From an uncultured bacterium (GTDB lineage: Bacteria; Muiribacteriota; Ozemobacteria; Ozemobacterales; Ozemobacteraceae), in contig ONIU01000006.1 in the NCBI GenBank assembly GCA_900317935.1, positions 1-53,742 of the forward strand: a stretch of DNA of 53,742 bases, given 5' to 3'. Shown here one piece after another: positions 37,193-45,866 of the stretch. Positions within the stretch are counted from its first letter, which is position 1; every line of letters starts with the position of its first letter. A model generated the notes under the pieces. That model searched no databases. It was not told the DNA's origin and was given only the letters and a program-made list of their open reading frames with translations. Position numbers and translations under genes: made by a program.

Positions 37193-37376
37193 AAAGACCC
37201 CCTCAGTCAGCAAGCTGACAGCTCCCCCACCTGCGTGGGGGCGCTTCTGGGTGGAGAGTTGCTTCGTCGCCAGCTCTAATTGCTAAACTGGGGAAGCATC
37301 TTCGAGAAAAAGATCTGCCCCCAGAATGCGTAAGCATTGCTGGGGGAAGTGGCACGTAGTGGCAAAAGGGGTCTTT
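37193..37376. repeat. Palindromic element with AAAGACCCC terminal inverted repeats
   Basis: AAAGACCCCCT (37193) and AAGGGGTCTTT (ends 37376) enclose hairpins GTCAGC/GCTGAC, CTCCCCCAC/GTGGGGGCG and CCCCCAG-ATGC/GCAT-CTGGGGG. Read backwards it matches the element beside hutU at 40244. It has no coding capacity. Confidence 0.75.
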
Positions 37377-37387
37377 AGGGCACTCCC

Positions 37388-37414
37388 ACCCATCACCAAC
37401 CACCAATCACACCG
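37388..37414. repeat. Short CCCATCAC...CACCAATCACACCGC repeat
   Basis: This recurs at 50480-50508 with similar length and period-7 spacing of CAC. Here it is immediately downstream of tetR. Confidence 0.55.
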
Positions 37415-37422
37415 CAAAAAGG

Positions 37423-38073
37423 CTAAAGCCTTTTTGCGTATGAATCAAAGATCATGTGTTTCAACAAAAATAGTTCCTCTGTCATATCACGTTCTGCATG
37501 AGGAGGATAAACCAGCCCTTCAGCATATTTACCAGCCACAGAAAGCATTATATACATGATATTTACGAAAAGCTTCTTTTCCGATACCTTTATAGAAAGG
37601 GTTCCGTCTTCCTGGGCCTTTTTATAGACTGTATGAAACTTTTCTGCAAATATAGACACCGCATCATTATATGGCTTCATCTGCTTTTCAGTGCATTTTT
37701 CGTGAATAACATAAGTATCAAAATTTCTATTGAAACGGAGCAAATCTTTATGGTTCCTGTAGAGATTGATGAATGAATCTAAGAAGAACTCCAACTCCTC
37801 AGCGGCGTTCATAGAATCACCGCCGGCTTTTTGATAGTATTCCTCTACTTCTTTGTAATGCTCTATCCATTTTTTTGTAGCGAGCTCTATAACCATTTCT
37901 GGTTTACTTCCGAAATAGCGATATACTGTAGCTGCACCAATATTGCTTTCTTTTGCAATATCTTCGAATTTTACAGATTCGATAGATTCTTTAGAAAAAA
38001 GGGTAAAAGCTGTTGCCAAAAGCTTTTCTCTGTATTTGCCCCTCTTTTCTTCATCTTTCTCTAGGTTTCTCAT
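37423..38073 (-). CDS. TetR family transcriptional regulator
   Basis: 216 aa. The N-terminal helix-turn-helix is standard (LFSKESIESVKFEDIAKESNIGAATVYRYFGSK), and the rest is the helical ligand-binding/dimerisation domain. It is probably a one-component repressor. I use ATG 38073; a GTG two codons upstream is also possible. The divergent arrangement with hutU suggests it controls urocanase. Its last codons overlap an AAAAAGGC-TAAA-GCCTTTTT hairpin (37416-37435). Confidence 0.92.
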   Translation of the reverse strand: MRNLEKDEEKRGKYREKLLATAFTLFSKESIESVKFEDIAKESNIGAATVYRYFGSKPEMVIELATKKWIEHYKEVEEYYQKAGGDSMNAAEELEFFLDSFINLYRNHKDLLRFNRNFDTYVIHEKCTEKQMKPYNDAVSIFAEKFHTVYKKAQEDGTLSIKVSEKKLFVNIMYIMLSVAGKYAEGLVYPPHAERDMTEELFLLKHMIFDSYAKRL

Positions 38074-38163
38074 CTTCACACACCATCAAGATAGTTCTGC
38101 TATCATTTTAGCACCACCAACAGGTTTCTTTGTCAATAAATTTAGGGTTCAGATGTTATAGAG

Positions 38164-38192
38164 TTGAATAAAAAATAAAAATATACTAAATT
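38164..38192 (+). promoter_or_regulatory. Promoter of hutU
   Basis: TTGAAT (38164-38169), 17-bp spacer, TAAATT (38187-38192), 28 bp ahead of the hutU start. A TTGACA at 38136-38131 on the other strand could be the -35 of tetR. No clear TetR operator palindrome found. Confidence 0.6.
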
Positions 38193-38220
38193 GTTTAGAG
38201 TTGATTAAGGGAGGTTTTTG

Positions 38221-40245
38221 ATGTTAGACAACAAGACAATTGCTTCTGCAATGACGATTAAGTTAGATAACAAGCTTCCAGAATATCCGAAGTTTGTTGA
38301 AGGAATAAGACGAGCACCAGATAGAGGTTTCACGCTGAATCAGCACGAAACAGAAATAGCTTTGAAGAACGCTCTAAGATACGTTCCAGAAGAACTTCAC
38401 GAAGCATTGATTCCTGAATTTTTAGAAGAATTGAAAACACGTGGACGTATTTACGGCTATAGATTCAGACCAGAAGGAAGAATCTACGGCAAGCCCATAA
38501 ATGAATACAAAAGTAATTGTATTGAAGGCAAAGCTTTTCAAGTCATGATTGACAACAATCTAGACTTTGAAGTTGCTCTTTACCCATATGAACTTGTTAC
38601 CTACGGAGAAACCGGTCAAGTCTGCCAGAACTGGATGCAATACAGGCTCATAAAGAAATACCTAGAAAATCTTGATGAATATAGAACCTTAGTAATGATG
38701 TCAGGCCACCCTCTAGGGCTTTTCAAATCTAGTCCAAATGCTCCAAGAGTCATTATGAGCAATGGCTTAATGGTAGGAATGTTTGACAATCAGGCTGAAT
38801 GGCACCGTGCTATGCAGTTGGGCGTTTCAAATTACGGTCAGATGACTGCTGGCGGTTGGATGTATATTGGACCTCAAGGCATTGTTCACGGCACATTCAA
38901 CACAATTCTGAATGCTGGAAGAATGAAGCTGGGTATTAAAGACGAAGAAGGCTTAAGTGGTCATCTCTTTGTTTCTTCTGGTCTGGGTGGAATGAGCGGT
39001 GCTCAGCCAAAAGCAGTAGAAATAGCTAATGGTGTCGGTATTATCGCTGAAGTAGATATGTCTAGAATCGAAACTAGGCATAAACAAGGCTGGGTTTCTC
39101 TTATTGCCGAAACTCCGGAAGAAGCTTTCAAGCTTGCCGACGAACATATTGAATCCAAAAAGACTACTTCTATTGCATTCCATGGCAATATAGTAGATTT
39201 GCTTGAATACGCAGTCAATAACAATAAAAAAGTCGAATTGCTTTCTGACCAGACTTCTTGTCACGCTGTCTATGACGGTGGTTACTGTCCAAAGGGTCTC
39301 ACTTTTGAAGAACGAACAGAAATGCTTCACAAAGACCCGGCTAAGTTCAGAAAGCTTGTTGACGAAAGCCTGAAAGCCCATTTCAAAGCTATCAAAACTC
39401 TAACCGAAAGAGGCACCTATTTCTTCGATTACGGCAACTCATTTATGAGAGCCATTTTTGACGCAGGTGTCAAAGAAATCTGCGCTAACGGTGAAAATCC
39501 AAGAGATGGCTTTATATGGCCTTCTTATGTAGAAGATATAATGGGTCCCCTACTCTTCGACTATGGTTATGGCCCCTTCAGATGGGTCTGCTTAAGCGGC
39601 AAGCACGAAGATCTTGTAAAAACTGACCAGGCTGCAATGTCCTGCATAGACCCGAATCGTCGTTCCCAAGACCACGACAACTATGTCTGGATACGTGACG
39701 CAGAAAAGAATTCTCTCGTAGTAGGAACCCAAGCAAGAATTCTTTATCAAGATGCAGAAGGCAGAGCTAACATAGCTTTGAAATTCAATGAACTTGTCAG
39801 AAAGGGTGAAATCGGCCCTGTAATGATTGGTCGTGACCATCACGATACTGGTGGAACTGACTCACCTTATAGAGAAACTGCTAATATCAAAGACGGAAGC
39901 AATATTATGGCTGATATGGCTACCCACTGCTATGCAGGTAATGCAGCTCGCGGCATGAGCCTTATTTCATTGCATAACGGCGGCGGTGTCGGAATCGGCA
40001 AATCAATCAATGGTGGCTTCGGTCTCGTTCTAGATGGCAGTGAAAGAATAGACAACGTTATCAGAAGCTCAATGATTTGGGATACCATGTGCGGCGTTTC
40101 AAGACGTGCCTGGGCAAGAAACGAACATGCAATCGAAGTTACAGCCCAGTTCAACAAGGCCAAGAATGGCAACCATGTAACTTTGCCCTTTATTCCAAAT
40201 GAAGACAAAGTTAAGAACGCTGTAGCGGAATTGTTTAAGAAGTAA
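38221..40245 (+). CDS. hutU: Urocanate hydratase (urocanase)
   Basis: 674 aa, the long class of urocanases (the common type is ~555 aa). It hydrates urocanate to imidazolone propionate, the second step of histidine breakdown, with tightly bound NAD+. Seen: GHPLGLFKSSPNAPRV, QMTAGGWMYIGPQGIVHGT, GLGGMSGAQPKAVEIANG, DQTSCHAVYDGGYCP, the HNGGGVGIGKSINGGFG region and VIRSSMIWD. The ATG at 38221 has GGGAGG six nt upstream. hutH, hutI and hutG are not nearby, so histidine degradation genes are scattered or the enzyme serves imported urocanate. It diverges from tetR. Confidence 0.97.
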   Translation: MLDNKTIASAMTIKLDNKLPEYPKFVEGIRRAPDRGFTLNQHETEIALKNALRYVPEELHEALIPEFLEELKTRGRIYGYRFRPEGRIYGKPINEYKSNCIEGKAFQVMIDNNLDFEVALYPYELVTYGETGQVCQNWMQYRLIKKYLENLDEYRTLVMMSGHPLGLFKSSPNAPRVIMSNGLMVGMFDNQAEWHRAMQLGVSNYGQMTAGGWMYIGPQGIVHGTFNTILNAGRMKLGIKDEEGLSGHLFVSSGLGGMSGAQPKAVEIANGVGIIAEVDMSRIETRHKQGWVSLIAETPEEAFKLADEHIESKKTTSIAFHGNIVDLLEYAVNNNKKVELLSDQTSCHAVYDGGYCPKGLTFEERTEMLHKDPAKFRKLVDESLKAHFKAIKTLTERGTYFFDYGNSFMRAIFDAGVKEICANGENPRDGFIWPSYVEDIMGPLLFDYGYGPFRWVCLSGKHEDLVKTDQAAMSCIDPNRRSQDHDNYVWIRDAEKNSLVVGTQARILYQDAEGRANIALKFNELVRKGEIGPVMIGRDHHDTGGTDSPYRETANIKDGSNIMADMATHCYAGNAARGMSLISLHNGGGVGIGKSINGGFGLVLDGSERIDNVIRSSMIWDTMCGVSRRAWARNEHAIEVTAQFNKAKNGNHVTLPFIPNEDKVKNAVAELFKK

Positions 40246-40350
40246 GACCCCTTTCGGCACTACGTGCCACTTCCCCCACCTACGTGGGGGCAGATCTTCT
40301 TTTGTCTGATGCTCCCCTAAAATGCCTTTGGCATTATCGGGGGAGCATCT
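40244..40350 (+). repeat. Palindromic element overlapping the hutU stop codon
   Basis: It begins AAGACCCCTTT at the stop codon. Hairpins: GCACTACGTGCC, CCCCCACCTACGTGGGGG, and a large GATGCTCCCC...GGGGGAGCATC with an inner AATGCC/GGCATT. The first ~60 bp are an inverted copy of the 37310-37376 end. It may double as the hutU terminator. Confidence 0.8.
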
Positions 40351-40382
40351 TATCTCTTATACTCTCATCTCTCATCTCTTTT
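40347..40382. repeat. Short heptamer tract (CTCTCAT)
   Basis: ATCTTAT, CTCTTAT, then CTCTCAT twice and CTCTTTT; five period-7 units with one extra base. Confidence 0.7.
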
Positions 40383-40383
40383 A

Positions 40384-43128
40384 TTATTTCCCTGTTTCTA
40401 AGAGCTTAAGCATTTTTTCATCGCTAGTTTCTGACTTTAAGCTTTCTTCTCTGACAGCACCGTTACTTATAAGTATATTAGCGGCTTCATACTGATTGTT
40501 TTTAACAGCAAAATAAAGGGGAGTCTTTCCTGAGACAGTTTTTTTCTCAATTGCAGCACCAGCTTCTATAGCTTTTTTCAGCAAATATATATTTCCATGC
40601 TGAGCAGCACAGTGGAGCAGATTCTTCCCTTCTTCAACTAGTATTTTCTCTTTGTCTCTAGGTTTTGGAGCCTCAACTTTCAAATCAGCACCGTTCTTAA
40701 TAAGAACTTCAACACATTTTCTTCTATCTTTTTCTGCAGCAAAAATAATCGAAGCTAATATAAATTTCGTAGTAATGGGAATATACTTTTCCGGTTCATT
40801 AATCGGATGAAACTTATTTCCACTTAGTTTATCCAAAAAATCACCATAATCTTTTTCAATTGCTATTTGCGCAAGAAAAAGTCTAACATGTTCAGGTTTA
40901 TAAGGAATAACAATTGGCCCCGCAGGACAGAATAGATAATCACGATTAAGAGAGAAATCTTCTCTAGCATTACTTATACAGCTTTCTTCATCTAGAACCA
41001 TATATTTTTCCAGATGAATTTTGGATTGCTTTTTGTCACTAGATTTTTCTTCATTTTGAATGTTTTCTTCTAATGAATCTTCTGATTTTCCTTTATAATT
41101 CTTTTCATAGTAGGCAAAACAATCTGATTGAGCCACATCACGAGGGGTTTTACCATTATTGTTTTTTATACTTAAATCAATAATATCTTCATATTTGTAT
41201 AATTCTTTCATTAATGCTTTGTTATCAAAAGAAAACATAGAGCAATAATGTAAAGGAGTATTACCATCATTATCCTGCTGATTGACATTTGCTCCATTTT
41301 TAAGCAAAAGAGCTACTAATTCAGCATTATCGTTTTTAATAGCTAAATGAAGCGCATTTTGTTTATTGTTATTCAAAGCATTAGGGTCTGCTTTATTCTT
41401 CAGCAAAACCCCAGCGCAATCTTTCAAAAGATTGCTAACCGCATAATGCAGAGGGGTATTCCCTTCAGAATCTTTTTCATTGACTGGAAAGCCATTATCA
41501 ATAAGAAATTGAACAATATTACGATTGTAGTAAATTACAGCATAATGCAAAGCATTTCGTTTATTAGCCGTATTTACCATCTTCTTACAATCAAATTCGT
41601 GAACTAAGTATTTCAGAATTTCAAATCTTTCAAAACGGACAGCAATACATACTGCCGGCTCATTATTATAATAGAAGTTTGAAATGTCCTTCCCTTTTTC
41701 GGAAAGCATAAATATGTTAATCAGTTCACCATTTTTAATATAATTAAAAATAACTTCTTCATCGACATTGGCCTTAGGTTTAGTTTCCTCTACTGTAGGA
41801 ACAGGCTGGTCACTAGTTTCAGCATTATTGCTGGCTTCAGACTTATCGCTAGTTTCAATATTATTGCTGGTTTCAGCCTTATTATCAGTTTGAGAATTGC
41901 TAAACAAAGCAAGAATTCTATCATCTGTGGCATATTGTTTTAAATCACTAGATAATTCTGCCCCTTTTTTTGTTAAATACTGAACCATTTCATAGTGATT
42001 ATTTTTAATCGCATAATATAATGGAGTTTTGCCTTCTTTTGTCTTTTTATCTATTGGAACACCCGCATCTAAAACTTGTTTTGCCAATGAAAGATAACCC
42101 TTCTCAGCAGCAGCATGCAGCAAGGTTTTTCCTTCTTCAATTTTAAATTTTGTTCCTCTTTTTCTGTCAAATTCATCGTATTGTAATTCTTTTTTCAAAT
42201 CTATTCCTGTTTTTAAAATAATATCAAGGCAATTGACACTACCGTGTTCTATTGCATAAAAAGCTATAGGGCGATAATCGAAACTCCAGTTTTTAGGAAC
42301 GAAACCCCAATCTATAGTTTTTTGAAACAAAGAAGTATAATCTTTGTTCAAGGCTATTCTAACAAAACTAGCAAGAATACTACTTTTTCTTGAAAGGAAT
42401 GTAAAAGGTTTATCCTTGAGAAAAGAATCGTATTTTTCATAGAATTTCTGGCACTGAGCAATTTCGTTTAAAAGTTCAGCTTCATCCATACTATACAAAT
42501 TACCACTTCTTCTGAAAAATTCATTTTCAAATTTTCTTATTTCACCATATTCTTCACTATTTTTGTCTATATCCTGCTTCCATGGTCTATTATTTCTTGC
42601 AAGACTACCATCATTAGGTTTGAGAACCTCTGGTCCAGTAGAAACAGGCTTATTATCTACATTTGATGTTGGAATAGCCCCTTGATTCTGAACTTGAGAT
42701 AGATTCTTCGAATCTAAGCTATTACCAAATATTCTCTTCCTTGCAGCTTCATAACTTTTTTTTCTATGCTCTTCTTCCTGTATTTCTGATGGAGTTCTAT
42801 TCTTTAAATCTTCTTTTCGAATTTGAGTTATCTTTATTTTATTAGATTTATTATTGTATGAATTATTACCGAATCTAGAAGATGTTTTTGAAGATCTAGA
42901 AGGCTTAGCAGTTTTCAAATTTGTTTCAAAGAATTCAGATAAAGCTTCATAATTGAAAGCCACATAGGTTCCAATTCCTGCCACAAAAGCCAAAAAGACA
43001 AATATTCCCCAAAAATATGATCCATTGCCTCTAGAATACTCATTATAGCCATAGGAACCACTACCATTATAATGGTATTCATTAGAAGAATAATCTTTAT
43101 TTCGAACTTCGTATTCTTTATTGCCCAT
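40384..43128 (-). CDS. Membrane-anchored ankyrin-repeat protein, A-B-A' architecture
   Basis: 914 aa. A Tyr/Asn/Gly-rich cytoplasmic start is followed by one membrane helix (about 39-60) and a basic, disordered linker (85-180). Module A (about 230-400) has two recognisable ankyrin repeats (GKTLLHAAAEKG, GKTPLYYAIKNN). A Thr/Ser/Asn/Glu linker built of ETSDKSEASNN-like repeats follows. Module B (about 455-690) has about five ankyrin repeats (NALHYAV, NTPLHYAVSN, NALHLAIKN, NTPLHYC, GKTPRDVAQ). After another linker a second, shorter A module (A') ends the protein. The neighbouring gene encodes the A-B paralogue. Protein-protein contact at the membrane is likely; partners unknown. Confidence 0.88.
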   Translation of the reverse strand: MGNKEYEVRNKDYSSNEYHYNGSGSYGYNEYSRGNGSYFWGIFVFLAFVAGIGTYVAFNYEALSEFFETNLKTAKPSRSSKTSSRFGNNSYNNKSNKIKITQIRKEDLKNRTPSEIQEEEHRKKSYEAARKRIFGNSLDSKNLSQVQNQGAIPTSNVDNKPVSTGPEVLKPNDGSLARNNRPWKQDIDKNSEEYGEIRKFENEFFRRSGNLYSMDEAELLNEIAQCQKFYEKYDSFLKDKPFTFLSRKSSILASFVRIALNKDYTSLFQKTIDWGFVPKNWSFDYRPIAFYAIEHGSVNCLDIILKTGIDLKKELQYDEFDRKRGTKFKIEEGKTLLHAAAEKGYLSLAKQVLDAGVPIDKKTKEGKTPLYYAIKNNHYEMVQYLTKKGAELSSDLKQYATDDRILALFSNSQTDNKAETSNNIETSDKSEASNNAETSDQPVPTVEETKPKANVDEEVIFNYIKNGELINIFMLSEKGKDISNFYYNNEPAVCIAVRFERFEILKYLVHEFDCKKMVNTANKRNALHYAVIYYNRNIVQFLIDNGFPVNEKDSEGNTPLHYAVSNLLKDCAGVLLKNKADPNALNNNKQNALHLAIKNDNAELVALLLKNGANVNQQDNDGNTPLHYCSMFSFDNKALMKELYKYEDIIDLSIKNNNGKTPRDVAQSDCFAYYEKNYKGKSEDSLEENIQNEEKSSDKKQSKIHLEKYMVLDEESCISNAREDFSLNRDYLFCPAGPIVIPYKPEHVRLFLAQIAIEKDYGDFLDKLSGNKFHPINEPEKYIPITTKFILASIIFAAEKDRRKCVEVLIKNGADLKVEAPKPRDKEKILVEEGKNLLHCAAQHGNIYLLKKAIEAGAAIEKKTVSGKTPLYFAVKNNQYEAANILISNGAVREESLKSETSDEKMLKLLETGK

Positions 43129-43167
43129 AAAAACTGCCGTCTTTCTGTATTATATTTTTAATTATAT

Positions 43168-44751
43168 TCAACGATAGCGTTCTTCGTAATATTCAAAATA
43201 ATCAAAGTAACTAATATTACGAGGTGTTTTCCCTTCATTGTTTTTAATATTAAAATTTAATTTATTTTCTATCTTATACAAGGCCTCAAATACCTTTTGA
43301 TCTTGCAGATATTTATTTACATAATGTAGTAAAGTATTACCCTCAAAGTCTTGAAAATTAACATTTGCTCCTTCTTTTACAAATAAAATTACCGCCATGG
43401 CATTTCCTTTCTTTGCTGCCAAATGGGCTGGAGTCTGTCTTTTAAGATTATACTTGTCTGGGTCTGCACCGTGATGTATCAAGAATTGAACACTATGAGG
43501 AAAAGGATTGCTTATAGCGTAATGTAAGGGAGTGTTATTGTATAAATCTGTTGAATTAACATCAAAACCGTTCTGGATAAGCAAATCAAGAATTTTTTCA
43601 TTAGATTGTTGAACAGCATAGTGTAAAGCATTACGACCCATTTCGTAATCAACTAAGTTTTTGCAATCAAATTCATGAATCAAATATTTTAAAATTTCAT
43701 ACTGGCCATATTTTGCAGCAATACAAGGTGCCGGTTCACCATGATAAGTCATTTTAAACAAATCTTTTCCATTTTTAGCAAGATTGTATAAGTCTGTAAG
43801 TTTGCCGTCTCTGATATATTCATAAGCTTCACGCCACTCTTTTTCTTCAGGAGTTAATTCAGTATCAACATCTAAGTATTTAGCTGGTTTCTTACCGTTT
43901 TTTAGAAAAGACTGCAAATTTTTATCTCTGGTAATAGACCACAGAACTTTATCCTTATAATCAGCTCCACAATTCACCAAAAAAGAAGCCATCTCTAAAT
44001 CATTATTTTTAACAGCATAGTATAGTGGGCTTTTTCCTTCTTTGGTCTTTTTTTCTACAGATATTTCAGCCATTAATGCCTGTTTAGCCAAAGAAATATT
44101 ATTGTTTTGTGCAGCTATATGCAGCAAGTTTCTTCCGTCTTCTAGTTCGAACTTTAAATTAGCACCACGGTTAACCAGAACTTCAACACATTTTGTGCTT
44201 TTCTTCTCTGCCGCATAAACCAGGGGTATGTCGCCTATTTTATCGCTGTTAACCAAAGAGTTGTTCTTTTTTATAATCTCATTCAGAAGTTTGCTATAAT
44301 CCTTATCTAAAGCTATCTTTGTCAATACTAGATTCTGATTTTCATCATCAGAAAGTATTTCTAGTAAATCATTTTCCTGCAATTCATAAAGATGAGCGTA
44401 TTTTTCTTTGTATTTTTTTTCAACTTCACTAAATGTTATCTTACTTTCCGTCTTATCTTTTTCTTCTGATTTATCAGCACTAGAATCTGAATTTACTGAA
44501 TATATTACATTTTTAAGATCTTTTGCATTTTCATCACCTTTAATAAGACTGTCTATTCTACTTTGCAAATAAGTAAATAAAGGCTTAATTATGTTTCTAC
44601 CAGACAAATCATCTTCAACAATAATAATTGTAATAACCACAATTATTAGAACAAAAATCAGCGGAAGTTTCAGCCGCCAGTTTGAAGAACTATTAGAACC
44701 GTATTCTTTATTAAAATATTCTGTATTATTGTTGTAATCATCTTTATTCAT
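43168..44751 (-). CDS. Membrane-anchored ankyrin-repeat protein, A-B architecture
   Basis: 527 aa from ATG 44749-44751 (MNKDDYNNN); an ATG at 44802 inside the upstream gene is the alternative but overlaps it by 31 bp. N-terminus and membrane helix (about 33-53) resemble the 914-aa paralogue. Module A (GDIPLVYAAEKKS, GRNLLHIAAQNNN, GKSPLYYAVKNND) and module B (RNALHYAVQQSN, NNTPLHYAISN, QTPAHLAAKKGN, NTLLHYVN, GKTPRNISYFDYFEYYEERY) correspond to A and B of that protein. It is 20 bp downstream of the DUF445 gene, likely one operon. Confidence 0.87.
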   Translation of the reverse strand: MNKDDYNNNTEYFNKEYGSNSSSNWRLKLPLIFVLIIVVITIIIVEDDLSGRNIIKPLFTYLQSRIDSLIKGDENAKDLKNVIYSVNSDSSADKSEEKDKTESKITFSEVEKKYKEKYAHLYELQENDLLEILSDDENQNLVLTKIALDKDYSKLLNEIIKKNNSLVNSDKIGDIPLVYAAEKKSTKCVEVLVNRGANLKFELEDGRNLLHIAAQNNNISLAKQALMAEISVEKKTKEGKSPLYYAVKNNDLEMASFLVNCGADYKDKVLWSITRDKNLQSFLKNGKKPAKYLDVDTELTPEEKEWREAYEYIRDGKLTDLYNLAKNGKDLFKMTYHGEPAPCIAAKYGQYEILKYLIHEFDCKNLVDYEMGRNALHYAVQQSNEKILDLLIQNGFDVNSTDLYNNTPLHYAISNPFPHSVQFLIHHGADPDKYNLKRQTPAHLAAKKGNAMAVILFVKEGANVNFQDFEGNTLLHYVNKYLQDQKVFEALYKIENKLNFNIKNNEGKTPRNISYFDYFEYYEERYR

Positions 44752-44771
44752 AACTATAAAACCATTCCATA

Positions 44772-45440
44772 TCAACTTAACAAAAAGTGTTGAATTACCC
44801 ATTGAACGGCGCCAACCAACACTCCTAACACTCCACCTAAGTATTCAATCATTTTCATTTCTTTGTCTGCTATACGATTAACCATTGCTTCCAATTTATC
44901 TAAGTCCATTTGATCTACTTTTTCTTTTACTATATCATGAACCGAAATATGCTTTATAACCTCATTGCCTGCTTTGGTTAAAACAGTAGGAACAGCTTCT
45001 TTAGCCTTATTCCTTAATAATTTTATAACAGTTTCGGTCGTTTTTGTAACTATAGTATTGGTACTTATGTGCTTACTTATATCAATATTGAATAAAGGAA
45101 ATTTAATACTTTTCAGATAATCGTTAATATAGTTATATATTGCTTTTTGAATGTTTTCTTTATGATCATCAATCATCTTATCTATAAAAGGGTTAACATC
45201 TTCAGGTTTAACCTTTTTAATTAATTCTGGAATATTGATTAATTCACCTTCTACCATATTCCCGAGGTTATTAGCCAACTCTGCTTTGCGTTTCGGCAGA
45301 AGTCCCTGATAGTCAAAACCAAGAATTCGATAACTTTTATGCGGATGAAACAAAGCCTTAACAGCTATAAGATTAGTTATCCAACCAATAAAGCCACCAA
45401 TCAGCATCGAAACAAGCAGACTAATTATTGTTTCAGACAT
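44772..45440 (-). CDS. DUF445 membrane protein
   Basis: 222 aa. Two end-on helices, one at each terminus (7-28 and the last ~22 residues), and a coiled-coil interior. The N-terminal signature SLLVSMLIGGFIGWITNLIAVKALFHP and GFDYQGLLPKRKAELA mark DUF445 (YheB-like) proteins of unknown function. ATG 45440 with GGAG at the right distance is chosen over an ATG five codons upstream. First gene of the ankyrin operon. Confidence 0.88.
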   Translation of the reverse strand: MSETIISLLVSMLIGGFIGWITNLIAVKALFHPHKSYRILGFDYQGLLPKRKAELANNLGNMVEGELINIPELIKKVKPEDVNPFIDKMIDDHKENIQKAIYNYINDYLKSIKFPLFNIDISKHISTNTIVTKTTETVIKLLRNKAKEAVPTVLTKAGNEVIKHISVHDIVKEKVDQMDLDKLEAMVNRIADKEMKMIEYLGGVLGVLVGAVQWVIQHFLLS

Positions 45441-45589
45441 TATATAAAGCTCCATTAGACTTTGTTATAAAAGCATATCTAACATAAATTATTCTACAAA
45501 AAAACTAATTATAAAAATTTAACATATTATGGTTAAAAAAAAAACAACTACCGTCGATTTCATCATAAGACTGTTACAGGGAGTTGCCT

Positions 45590-45745
45590 ATGCGTACAAT
45601 AGCAATTATCCTGACTCTTGTTGTAACTCTTGTAGGTTTCCTTTTGAGTTACGGTTATACATACAAGAAAGTCTCAGGATATCTTTATTCTTCCCCTGAT
45701 ATGCAGTTATCTGTTTCTGCTTCTTCAGAACAGCAGGAACAATAG
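45590..45745 (+). CDS. Small single-span membrane protein
   Basis: 51 aa: MRTIAIILTLVVTLVGFLLS, then a short polar tail ending in SSEQQEQ. The GGGAG ribosome binding site is 7 nt before the ATG, and a perfect terminator hairpin follows, so it looks like a real one-gene transcript. Function unknown. Confidence 0.72.
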   Translation: MRTIAIILTLVVTLVGFLLSYGYTYKKVSGYLYSSPDMQLSVSASSEQQEQ

Positions 45746-45757
45746 AGATTTGTTTGG

Positions 45758-45802
45758 GGAAATAACCCGCATTTGCAATGCATTTGCGGGTTATTTCCTT
45801 TT
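45758..45802 (+). terminator. Terminator of the 51-aa membrane protein gene
   Basis: GGAAATAACCCGCA/TGCGGGTTATTTCC stem followed by TTTTT. Confidence 0.9.
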
Positions 45803-45816
45803 TAGAACAGCATAAG

Positions 45817-45845
45817 TTGCTCTATGACAACAAAAATGCTAAAAT
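45817..45845 (+). promoter_or_regulatory. Promoter of the adenylate cyclase
   Basis: TTGCTC (45817-45822), 17-bp spacer, then TAAAAT (45840-45845) with a TG extension; leader of about 15 nt. Confidence 0.65.
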
Positions 45846-45866
45846 AGAAAAATCAGGATTACTTTT

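Noticed and set aside
38131..38136. TTGACA on the minus strand as a firm tetR promoter.
   Set aside because: The best -10 candidate is 20 bp away, too far; left only as a note in the hutU promoter entry.
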